Assembly: GCA_902803695.1 (NCBI GenBank)
Contig: CADCQX010000174.1
Location: 1-19,256 of the forward strand
Length of the DNA stretch: 19,256 nucleotides
DNA from: Oscillospiraceae bacterium
GTDB lineage: Bacteria > Bacillota > Clostridia > Saccharofermentanales > Saccharofermentanaceae
Direction of reading: 5' to 3'
The notes beneath the pieces were generated by a model. It was not told where the DNA came from and ran no database searches. It saw nothing but the letters and a program-made list of their open reading frames with translations. Position numbers and translations under genes: made by a program. Shown in pieces: positions 1 through 6,741 of the stretch (the stretch's first letter is position 1; every line of letters begins with the position of its first letter).

Positions 1-979
1 GATCACAATGAGTAACGGTTCCACATCCCAGGGTTCAGTTTGTGCTTCAACACTTTCCCTTATGGATGCAGGTGTTCCGATCAAGAGACCAGTTGCAGGT
101 ATTTCCTCCGGTTTGATCGTTAACGAAGAGAACGATGAGGATTTCCTCGTATTCATGGATATCCAGGGCATCGAGGACTTCTTCGGTGATATGGACTTTA
201 AGGTTGCCGGTACAACAGAAGGTATCACATCCATTCAGGTAGATATCAAGGTTGAAGGTCTTTCACTCGATATCATCAAGGCAGCATTTGCTATGACTAA
301 GAAGGGTAGACTTCAGATCATCAATGATATCCTCCTTCCTAGGATCGCTGCTCCACGTGAGGATCTCTCACCATTTGCTCCTAGAATCGTATCTATGCAG
401 ATCCCTGTAGATAAGATCCGTGAAGTTATCGGTTCAGGCGGAAAGGTGATCAATAAGATCATTGCTGATACAGGCGCTCAGATCGATATCAACGACGAGG
501 GTAAGCTTTATATTTCTACACCTGATCTCGAGAAAGCTGAGAAGGCTAAGAAGATCATCAACGGTATCATCGCTGATCCTGAAGTAGGTGCTGAGTTTGA
601 AGGTACAGTAACAAGACTTATGGACTTCGGTGCATTTGTTGAGTTCATTCCTGGTAAGGAAGGTCTCGTACATATCAGCAAGCTTGCTTGGAACCGTGTT
701 GATAAGGTAGAGGATGTTGTACATGAAGGTGATAAGGTTCGTGTTAAGGTAATCGAGATCGATAACCAGGGCAGAATCAACCTTTCTATCAGAGATACAC
801 TTCCAAAGCCGGAAGGATACGTTGAGGAAGAGCCACGTAAGCGTGAGCCAAGAAACCGTGACCGTCGCGGTGGATTTAACGGCAATCGTGATCGCGGTGA
901 GAGACGTAACTTCGATCGCAAGGACAACAACGAGTCCGGTGATGATGATCAGAAGAAGGGCAGAAGAATCGAATTCTGA
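1..979 (+). CDS. pnp: Polynucleotide phosphorylase, C-terminal part (5'-truncated)
   Basis: Phosphorolytic 3'-5' exoribonuclease of mRNA turnover. The frame is open to the left edge (codons for I-T precede the first ATG at 8), so the gene starts outside the window; that ATG is internal. Numbering from it: the end of the second RNase PH domain with GDMDFKVAG (60-68), where D57, D63 and K65 match the E. coli catalytic set D486/D492/K494; a KH domain with the GSGG loop (142-145); an S1 domain from about 194 to 263 (FGAFVEF, EGLVHISKL); and a basic, Arg/Gly/Asp-rich tail (about 275-323) that is probably disordered and RNA-binding. A terminator follows 26 bases after the stop, so pnp ends its transcription unit. 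The order of domains and motifs leaves little doubt about identity. Confidence 0.97.
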   Translation, partial: ITMSNGSTSQGSVCASTLSLMDAGVPIKRPVAGISSGLIVNEENDEDFLVFMDIQGIEDFFGDMDFKVAGTTEGITSIQVDIKVEGLSLDIIKAAFAMTKKGRLQIINDILLPRIAAPREDLSPFAPRIVSMQIPVDKIREVIGSGGKVINKIIADTGAQIDINDEGKLYISTPDLEKAEKAKKIINGIIADPEVGAEFEGTVTRLMDFGAFVEFIPGKEGLVHISKLAWNRVDKVEDVVHEGDKVRVKVIEIDNQGRINLSIRDTLPKPEGYVEEEPRKREPRNRDRRGGFNGNRDRGERRNFDRKDNNESGDDDQKKGRRIEF

Positions 980-1004
980 TCATTTGGTTAAGTAATCTAT
1001 TACT

Positions 1005-1034
1005 GAGGCTGTCTATTGTAGGCAGCCTCTTTTT
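1005..1034 (+). terminator. Intrinsic terminator of pnp
   Basis: Nine-base-pair stem GAGGCTGTC (1005-1013) / GGCAGCCTC (1021-1029) with one G-U pair and a 7-base loop, followed directly by TTTTT (1030-1034). It sits just after the pnp stop codon. Confidence 0.9.
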
Positions 1035-1074
1035 ATGAAAGACTAAAGAGTTTATCCTTCATTATCAAAGAAAT

Positions 1075-1120
1075 TTGACAATCATTGTCGATTGAATAAA
1101 ACTAAAATCAGTTTGATAAT
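1075..1120 (+). promoter_or_regulatory. thiD promoter region with a 7-1-7 inverted repeat
   Basis: Two overlapping sigma-A-like promoters can be read. The better one is TTGAAT (1092-1097), 17-base spacer, GATAAT (1115-1120). The other is TTGACA (1075-1080), 16-base spacer, TAAAAC (1097-1102). The inverted repeat TGACAAT-C-ATTGTCG (1076-1090) overlaps the second -35 and abuts the first, a geometry suitable for a repressor site. Promoter assignment is by eye. Confidence 0.5.
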
Positions 1121-1146
1121 TAAATTATAGAAAAAGAGGTAATTAT

Positions 1147-1944
1147 ATGAACAAGGCACTATCGATCGCAGGCAGCGATTGCAGCGGCGGTGCAGGCATT
1201 CAGGCCGATATTAAGACCATGATTGCCAACGGGGTTTATGCAATGAGCGCCATAACGGCTCTCACAGCACAGAATACAACTGGTGTATTTGATATCTATG
1301 AAGTAACACCTAAGTTTTTGCAAGAACAACTTGATGCGATATTCACCGATATATACCCGGACGCAGTCAAGATTGGAATGGTTTCATCAGCTGACTTGAT
1401 AAGAGTCATATCTGAATCTCTTAGAAAGTATGAAGCTAAGAATATCGTTCTTGATCCGGTAATGGTATCGACCAGCGGATCTAAACTTATAAGTGATGAA
1501 GCTATATCAGTCCTTAAGTCAGATCTGATCCCTTTAGCTACTGTGATTACCCCAAATATACCGGAGGCAATGGTTTTATTTGGCGATGTTATTGATAGTG
1601 AAAGGATGATGGAGAAAGCAGCTAAGAAGATCTATTCGGATTTCGGCTGCAGAGTGCTTTTAAAGGGAGGACATAGCATAAATGATGCTAATGATGTCCT
1701 CTATGATGGAAGAGAGATTACTTGGTTTAAGGGTAAGAGGATAGATAATCCCAATACGCATGGTACGGGATGCACTTTATCAAGTGCCATAGCATCGAAC
1801 CTGGCAAAAGGAGAGGATCTGGTAAGTGCAGTGAAGCACGCTAAGAATTATATTTCAGGTGCCCTCTCCGCGATGCTTGATCTGGGCAAAGGATCCGGTC
1901 CGATGAACCATGGTTTTGCCATTAAGGAGGAAGAGTTTATATAA
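1147..1944 (+). CDS. thiD: ThiD-type hydroxymethylpyrimidine (phosphate) kinase
   Basis: Ribokinase-fold kinase that phosphorylates hydroxymethylpyrimidine and its phosphate for thiamine synthesis; some Firmicute ThiD paralogues act instead on pyridoxine/pyridoxal. The 265 residues match the usual family length. Visible motifs are the substrate-binding N-terminus GSDCSGGAGIQAD (9-21), VLDPVMVSTSG (101-111), TPNIPEA (135-141), KGGH (173-176) and the anion-hole/catalytic segment HGTGCTLSSAIA (205-216). The start is set by AGAGGT (1135-1140), six bases before the ATG. There are no other thiamine genes nearby and no TPP riboswitch in the 112 bases after the pnp terminator, so a salvage role or pyridoxal kinase activity remains possible. 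It appears monocistronic. Confidence 0.9.
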   Translation: MNKALSIAGSDCSGGAGIQADIKTMIANGVYAMSAITALTAQNTTGVFDIYEVTPKFLQEQLDAIFTDIYPDAVKIGMVSSADLIRVISESLRKYEAKNIVLDPVMVSTSGSKLISDEAISVLKSDLIPLATVITPNIPEAMVLFGDVIDSERMMEKAAKKIYSDFGCRVLLKGGHSINDANDVLYDGREITWFKGKRIDNPNTHGTGCTLSSAIASNLAKGEDLVSAVKHAKNYISGALSAMLDLGKGSGPMNHGFAIKEEEFI

Positions 1945-2062
1945 GAGAAAACTGAAGCATTCGGATTTGTACAATATGTAAATATGTAAAGCGGTTGTTA
2001 ACGATTTTTAACCAAAGGAACGCAAATGTTTCGACCCGTTAAATGATTTGTGAAAGCTTCTC

Positions 2063-2098
2063 AAAACGCGTTGAAACAACGTTTTCGAACGATAGAAT
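2063..2098 (+). promoter_or_regulatory. Promoter with an inverted repeat over the -35 element
   Basis: TTGAAA (2071-2076), 16-base spacer, TAGAAT (2093-2098) gives a good sigma-A-like promoter about 44 bases before the next start codon. The imperfect inverted repeat AAAACG(CG)TTG-AAA-CAACGTTTT (2063-2085) contains the -35 hexamer, so it could be an operator. No known regulator motif is recognised. Confidence 0.45.
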
Positions 2099-2141
2099 GA
2101 ACCTATAGAGGTTTTGAGCGAAGTGTTTGGGGGAATTGATA

Positions 2142-3803
2142 ATGAAGCGCACTTTAAGAGTTGCAGTTGTATTTTTAAGTGCTGTTTTGGCGGTGAATCT
2201 CGTCACGGTTTTGAATGCAAGCAAAGTCAGCGCGGATACAAGAAAATACAACCATAAGTACGGATCTACATATTATGGAGAATATGATCTCTATGATAAT
2301 GAACCGGATGCGGTCTCAAAGATCAAATCAGATCTTATAAACAGAAACTCCGAGATTACATTCTATTATGTTAAGAATAATTCTTCTGATAAATCCAAGA
2401 TGTGGCAGAACTTGGTAAATCAGGCTCTTGTGCATGATCAGAGCAATCCGGTTGCAGGTGATTACCTTGCCAAGAGTTTTGACAGCTATACTTATTCTTA
2501 TATCTTTTTCGAAAAAGGTTATAACAGTAAGGATCTTTACAAGATCACTTATAAATTCAGTTATTATACTTCTTTAAGTCAGGAAAACAGCCTGAGTACT
2601 TCTTTGAAGTCATTAAACTCTAAGATCATCAATTCAGGTATGAGTGCCTACGAGAAGGTAACGGCTATTTATAACTGGATCACTTCTAACGTAAAATACG
2701 ATTATACTAATGCGAATAAGCCGAAGACCCAGAGAAATACTATTACATATACGGCTTACAGTGCCTTCTATAATAAGACTGCTGTCTGTCAGGGTATCTC
2801 CGGATTATTCTACAGGATGCTCCTTGAGGCAGGCATTGATAACAGGATAGTCTACAATAATAACCATTGTTGGAATATAGTAAACGTAGACGGAATCTAT
2901 TATAACTGTGATGCTACGTGGGATCTTGGAACTAACGGTGATTACTCATACTTCATGAGAGGCATTACTGAAAGCTTCAAAAAGGATCACAGCATCAGTT
3001 CCGATAAGATCTATTTGGGATATTTCATTTCATCATCCGATTACGAGGTCGAAGACGAGTTGTCAGGTACGGAAGCCTTCGTAAGCAGGCTTTATACAGT
3101 AGTTCTCGGCAGAGATGCTGAACCGGAAGGCCTTAAGTATTGGACTGATCTTCTTAATTCGAAAAAGACCGATGGAGCAACAACTGCAAAGAACTTCTTT
3201 GACAGTGCTGAATTCAAATCCAAATCGATATCTGATGAAGATTATCTGGCAATCTTATACAAGACTTTCTTCAACAGAGAAATGGACGAAGGCGGAAGAG
3301 AATACTGGTTGGGCGAACTTGGTTCAGGAACTTCCAGAAATACAGTTCTCAGCGGATTCATCAATTCCAATGAGTGGAAGGATGTTTGTTATTCATACGG
3401 AATCGAACCTGGTTCTGTTGTAGTTTCCGGTTCTTCATCATCAGCATCAAATGATGCTATAAGCGGCTTTGCAAGTAGACTATATACTACGATCCTCGAC
3501 AGAGAAGCTGAAGCATCAGGTCTTGAATATTGGACGAGTGAACTTAGGGCAAAGAGGGTTACAGGTACAACCGCAGCTTACAACTTCGTATTCAGTCAGG
3601 AGTTTGTTAGTGCTAATGTATCCGACTCTGATTTCGTAAAGAGATTATACAGACTCTTTATGGACAGAGAGTATGATGAAGGAGGATTGAATTACTGGGT
3701 AGGATTATTGGAAACAGGCGAAAGCAGAGAATCTGTTTTCTATGGTTTCTCAGGATCTGAAGAATTCGGAAAGATCTGCGAATCCTACGGTATAGCAAGA
3801 TAA
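2142..3803 (+). CDS. Secreted transglutaminase-like protein with two DUF4214 repeats
   Basis: Predicted exported protein of 553 residues. The start is placed at ATG 2142 rather than TTG 2127, because GGGGG (2129-2133) is well spaced for it and the product then begins with a typical signal peptide: MKR, a hydrophobic core at about 6-25, and likely cleavage after VSA (29-31). A transglutaminase-like domain occupies about 165-285 with the Cys-His-Asp triad at C216 (AVCQGIS), H242 (NNHCWNIV) and D257 (CDATWD); such domains may act as proteases or crosslinkers. The C-terminus holds two copies of a ~110-residue DUF4214-type segment (about 313-421 and 443-553) joined by a Ser-rich linker (426-437). 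DUF4214 is found in bacterial surface proteins and may aid adhesion or assembly, which is inference. It is monocistronic, with its own promoter, and faces the convergent citrate synthase gene. Confidence 0.88.
   Translation: MKRTLRVAVVFLSAVLAVNLVTVLNASKVSADTRKYNHKYGSTYYGEYDLYDNEPDAVSKIKSDLINRNSEITFYYVKNNSSDKSKMWQNLVNQALVHDQSNPVAGDYLAKSFDSYTYSYIFFEKGYNSKDLYKITYKFSYYTSLSQENSLSTSLKSLNSKIINSGMSAYEKVTAIYNWITSNVKYDYTNANKPKTQRNTITYTAYSAFYNKTAVCQGISGLFYRMLLEAGIDNRIVYNNNHCWNIVNVDGIYYNCDATWDLGTNGDYSYFMRGITESFKKDHSISSDKIYLGYFISSSDYEVEDELSGTEAFVSRLYTVVLGRDAEPEGLKYWTDLLNSKKTDGATTAKNFFDSAEFKSKSISDEDYLAILYKTFFNREMDEGGREYWLGELGSGTSRNTVLSGFINSNEWKDVCYSYGIEPGSVVVSGSSSSASNDAISGFASRLYTTILDREAEASGLEYWTSELRAKRVTGTTAAYNFVFSQEFVSANVSDSDFVKRLYRLFMDREYDEGGLNYWVGLLETGESRESVFYGFSGSEEFGKICESYGIAR
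3078..3800 (+). repeat. Internal duplication: two DUF4214-type protein repeats
   Basis: Copy 1 (3078-3404) begins FVSRLYTVVLGRDAEPEGL and copy 2 (3468-3800) begins FASRLYTTILDREAEASGL. Both continue with matching YWT, EYW/NYW and EDYL/SDFV blocks and both end near SYGI. Within each copy there are two half-units, each with a RLY/ILYK...R...GG/GL...YW pattern. The similarity is at protein level and the DNA has diverged, so the duplication is old. Confidence 0.85.
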
Positions 3804-3847
3804 AATTGACTTTTTAAGTTCTATCAATTTACCCTTTTTCATGGCAG

Positions 3848-3885
3848 AGGGGATGTCTCTATCAAAATAGAAAGAGACATCCCCT
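3848..3885. terminator. Hairpin between convergent genes, probable terminator
   Basis: Perfect 13-base-pair stem AGGGGATGTCTCT (3848-3860) / AGAGACATCCCCT (3873-3885) with a 12-base loop. It lies 44 bases after the plus-strand stop and 28 bases from the minus-strand stop. T-tracts are weak on both sides (a short GTTGCTGTTT on the plus side), so it may stop both transcripts imperfectly or serve as a 3'-end stabiliser. Confidence 0.7.
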
Positions 3886-3913
3886 GTTGCTGTTTAATAC
3901 TTGATTTATAGAA

Positions 3914-5281
3914 TTATCGCTTTGTGATCGGGACGAATTTTCTGTGATCCTGAACACACATATATGCAGGTCTTATGATCTTTCCTGCGTTAGTCAATTC
4001 CTCGATCCTGTGAGCTGACCAACCTGTAATTCTTGCAGTCGCAAACAACGGCGTATAAAGCTCGGTAGGGAGGTTCAGCATGCTGTATACAAAACCGCTG
4101 TAGAAGTCGATATTGGCTGAAACGCCTTTATATATCCTTCTTTCTTTAGCGATAAGTTCAGCAGCGATCTTCTCGATCTTGGAATATAACTTGAACTCTC
4201 TGGTTCTTCCTTTCTCGATTGAAAGCTTTTCGACATAACCTTTGAATATCTGTGCACGTGGATCTGATATTGAATAAACAGCATGTCCAAGTCCATAGAT
4301 GACACCGGCGTTATCAAATGCTTCTTTATGAAGGATCTTACGGAGGTATTCTTCGATCTCCTGATCATCATTCCAATCATTAACGTTTCTCTTAATGTCG
4401 TTGAGCATCTTAACGACCTTGATATTAGCTCCGCCGTGCTTAGGTCCCTTAAGTGAACTCAAAGCAGCTGCTATTGCTGCATAAGTATCTGTTCCGGATG
4501 ATGTAACTACATGAGTCGTGAATGTGGAATTGTTACCGCCGCCGTGCTCAGCGTGAAGGATCAAAGCAAGATCAAGGATCATTGCTTCCAAAGCTGTATA
4601 CTTATGATCCGGTCTCAGCATATAAAGAATGTTCTCTGCAGTTGAGAGATTTGGCTGAGGTCTGTGTATTATGAGACTTCCTTTATCCAGATAATAGTTC
4701 TTTGCATGATAACTATAGACGGTAAGCATAGGGAAGATAGAGATCAATTCCAAAGACTGACGAAGTACATTAGGAATTGACAGATCATCAGGATTTCCGT
4801 CATATGCGTACATATTAAGAACAGATCTGGCGATATTATTCATGAGATCTTCGCTAGGCTTCTTCATGATTACATCTCTAACGAAGTTTTTCGGCATAAT
4901 GTTTCTGTAATTAACGAGTATCTTTTCAAATGCCTGGAGTTCTTCAATTGTAGGAAGTTCACTGAAGAGGAGAAGATATGTTGTCTCTTCAAATCCGAAT
5001 CTGTTATCATCAATGAAACTTTGAACCAGTTGCTTTACGTCATATCCTCTGTAATAAAGTTCACCATCACACGGAATCGATTCTCCGTCGATCGTTTTCG
5101 ATGAGATGATCTCAGAAATCTCCGTAAGACCTGTTAATACACCTTTACCATTGACATCACGAAGTCCGCGCTTTACATCATATTTTGTGTAAAGATCCGG
5201 TTTGATAGTTTGCTCACAACATTTCTTTGCCAATTCTTCTATTTCAGGGGTGATCTTTGAATAGTTGTTTAACGCAGCCAT
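3914..5281 (-). CDS. Citrate synthase
   Basis: Condenses oxaloacetate and acetyl-CoA to citrate in the cytoplasm; in an anaerobe this probably feeds 2-oxoglutarate and glutamate synthesis rather than a full cycle. The 455 residues carry all the key positions, named by comparison with pig citrate synthase: oxaloacetate-binding H246 in HAEHGGGNNS, catalytic H282 (GPKHGGAN), H333 (GLGHAVYS) and D392 (NIDFYSG), and arginines R342, R417 and R437. The first ~60 residues form an N-terminal extension before the core, making it longer than minimal citrate synthases. GGAGGG lies 7 bases upstream of the start. A 2-methylcitrate synthase activity cannot be excluded; no prp genes are nearby. It is transcribed alone, with no aconitase or isocitrate dehydrogenase in view. 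Symbol left blank because gltA, citZ and citA cannot be told apart here. Confidence 0.95.
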   Translation of the reverse strand: MAALNNYSKITPEIEELAKKCCEQTIKPDLYTKYDVKRGLRDVNGKGVLTGLTEISEIISSKTIDGESIPCDGELYYRGYDVKQLVQSFIDDNRFGFEETTYLLLFSELPTIEELQAFEKILVNYRNIMPKNFVRDVIMKKPSEDLMNNIARSVLNMYAYDGNPDDLSIPNVLRQSLELISIFPMLTVYSYHAKNYYLDKGSLIIHRPQPNLSTAENILYMLRPDHKYTALEAMILDLALILHAEHGGGNNSTFTTHVVTSSGTDTYAAIAAALSSLKGPKHGGANIKVVKMLNDIKRNVNDWNDDQEIEEYLRKILHKEAFDNAGVIYGLGHAVYSISDPRAQIFKGYVEKLSIEKGRTREFKLYSKIEKIAAELIAKERRIYKGVSANIDFYSGFVYSMLNLPTELYTPLFATARITGWSAHRIEELTNAGKIIRPAYMCVQDHRKFVPITKR

Positions 5282-5310
5282 ATTGAACCCTCCATAGCAT
5301 ATTCCTATCT

Positions 5311-5319
5311 ATTATATCA
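5311..5319 (-). promoter_or_regulatory. Extended -10 promoter of citrate synthase
   Basis: On the minus strand the sequence reads TGATATAAT, that is, an extended TGn motif followed by a perfect TATAAT (plus-strand 5311-5316), about 30 bases before the start codon. The -35 region is poor, which is usual for extended -10 promoters. Confidence 0.6.
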
Positions 5320-5411
5320 AAAATATTACAACTTGTTCTATGCAAAATTGCGGTATTGTCGATGTTTGAGGTTTTTACGGGATTAAGCAATGTTAATTAT
5401 CTGACATTCGG

Positions 5412-5454
5412 TTAAAAAACCCCCCGTTTTCTCAACGAGAAAAAACGGGGGGTT
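5412..5454 (-). terminator. Terminator of tRNA-Leu
   Basis: On the minus strand, AACCCCCCG plus a T/A-rich extension pairs with its complement (CGGGGGGTT), with a small bulge and a 3-base loop, and is followed by TTTTTT. The six C-G pairs make it very stable. It lies 15 bases beyond the tRNA 3' end and faces away from citrate synthase's promoter. Confidence 0.9.
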
Positions 5455-5468
5455 AACAACATTAAAAA

Positions 5469-5554
5469 TGGTGGGGCTGGTGGGACTTGAACCCACACGA
5501 TTTTGAGGTCGGCAGATTTTGAGTCTGCTGCGTCTGCCATTCCGCCACAACCCC
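5469..5554 (-). tRNA. tRNA-Leu(CAA)
   Basis: The 86-base minus-strand sequence folds as a class II tRNA: acceptor GGGGTTG/CAGCCCC, anticodon stem GCAGA/TCTGC around loop CTCAAAA (anticodon CAA, reading the UUG codon), a variable arm of about 15 bases with a CGA/TCG stem, T-arm GTGGG-TTCAAGT-CCCAC, discriminator A and an encoded CCA. It stands alone rather than in a tRNA cluster. Confidence 0.96.
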
Positions 5555-5574
5555 ATTAGATTGTGTACTGATTG

Positions 5575-5603
5575 ATTATAGTCATACGTCAGTTATTTGT
5601 CAA
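5575..5603 (-). promoter_or_regulatory. Consensus promoter of tRNA-Leu
   Basis: The minus strand reads TTGACA (5598-5603), a 17-base spacer, then TATAAT (5575-5580): a perfect sigma-70/sigma-A consensus 21 bases before the tRNA 5' end, as expected for a stable RNA gene. Confidence 0.93.
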
Positions 5604-5710
5604 ACGGAGCTTTAGGTATATTTTTTTAGGTTTTTATTATGATTTTTTCGCGATTTTTCAAAAGCGATACAATATTGCTTTCAGATGATTATAATGGATT
5701 CAGAGGAACC

Positions 5711-6712
5711 ATGAGAAGATCAAAGAGTAAATACGGAAATATAATAAAATTGCTGGCACTTATACTTGCATTAAGTGTTTTGGTATTCTATGGAACTTTT
5801 CTTTATCCATATCTGTATTTTTACTATTATGCGACTCCTGAGTTTTTAGTTGTCAAACCCTTTTCGGATATTATCCCTCAGGGAATCGAATATCTTGAGA
5901 AAGAGGATTGCTTTCTGATAAGCGGATATACGTATCCGGACGGTTTTTCAAAGATCATCGTTGTAGATTCCAATTCAGAGCAATTTGTTAAGAAGATCGT
6001 TGATAAGAAGGGCAAACCGTTTAAATGGCATTCCGGAGGAATAGCTTCTTATTCTGATTTTGTTTATGTAACGGGTGGCAATAAGAAATGTTATGTACTC
6101 GATAAGAATGATCTGCTTGATCCGTCAAAGGATACCGTTAAGACGATCGGTACTATCGATACGGACAGCAACTCGTCTTTCTGTTTTGTTTATGGTAATA
6201 ACCTGTTTATCGGTGAGTATCAGTATCTCAAGAAGTTTAAGACAAAAAAGAGCCATCATATGATGTCTCCTAACGGAAACCTCAATACGGCTATGGTCTT
6301 TGCTTATCCTTTGTCCGAGAAGGAGAAGTTCGGTGTTAATGAAAAAGCAGTATTTGCCCTTTCTATCGGAAGTTCTATCCAGGGAATGTGTATGGATAAA
6401 TCAGGTAGGATGTACCTTTCCGCTTCTTCTGCGAAATGGAAAGATTCGATATTGTACGTTTACGATTTCCGTGAAGTAGTTCAGACAGTTAATACAACAT
6501 ATGAATACCATGGTGAGATAATTCCGGTGTATGTTTTCGAGGATAAGGCATTAATAGAGAAAATAAAGCTTCCACCGAATGCGGAAGGTGTCACGAACTG
6601 TAAAAACAATATCTATATGGTATTTGAATCGGCGAGCAAACGTTTTAAGTACGGTTGGTTATTCGGAACTCAATATGTTTATAAGCTCAACTCCAAAGAA
6701 TTGTTTGACTAA
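5711..6712 (+). CDS. Membrane-anchored protein of unknown function, possible beta-propeller
   Basis: Not recognised as a named family. The frame is open from ATG 5639, but that start has no ribosome site; ATG 5711 follows GAGGA (5703-5707) and gives 333 residues with a basic MRRSKSK start and one transmembrane segment at about 11-33, so the rest should be extracytoplasmic. The body has repeated short strands of the type GGIASYSDFVYVTGG, SFCFVYGNNLFIGEY, IQGMCMDKSGRMYLSASS and VTNCKNNIYMVFES, a spacing suggestive of a 5- or 6-bladed propeller like the SMP-30/strictosidine synthase group; this is inference. The acyl-CoA synthetase gene begins 29 bases later, so the two are probably co-transcribed, but the functional link is unknown. 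The alternative is a secreted sensor or binding protein. Confidence 0.8.
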   Translation: MRRSKSKYGNIIKLLALILALSVLVFYGTFLYPYLYFYYYATPEFLVVKPFSDIIPQGIEYLEKEDCFLISGYTYPDGFSKIIVVDSNSEQFVKKIVDKKGKPFKWHSGGIASYSDFVYVTGGNKKCYVLDKNDLLDPSKDTVKTIGTIDTDSNSSFCFVYGNNLFIGEYQYLKKFKTKKSHHMMSPNGNLNTAMVFAYPLSEKEKFGVNEKAVFALSIGSSIQGMCMDKSGRMYLSASSAKWKDSILYVYDFREVVQTVNTTYEYHGEIIPVYVFEDKALIEKIKLPPNAEGVTNCKNNIYMVFESASKRFKYGWLFGTQYVYKLNSKELFD

Positions 6713-6741
6713 AATGTTATAATAATTCGCGGAGGGAAAAT

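Noticed and set aside
1035..1146. TPP riboswitch before thiD
   Set aside because: No CUGAGA or ACCUGA-type conserved elements are present between the pnp terminator and thiD.
1990..2060. Possible c-di-GMP (GEMM) riboswitch, suggested by ACGCAAA near 2020
   Set aside because: Only this short string matches; the upstream GGCAAACC half and the paired stems are not found.
2127..2141. TTG start for the transglutaminase gene
   Set aside because: It overlaps the GGGGG ribosome site used by ATG 2142 and would precede the signal peptide with acidic residues.
5639..5710. ATG 5639 start for the membrane-anchored protein
   Set aside because: There is no ribosome site before it and it lies at a possible TATTAT -10; the later start gives a normal basic N-terminus before the membrane segment.
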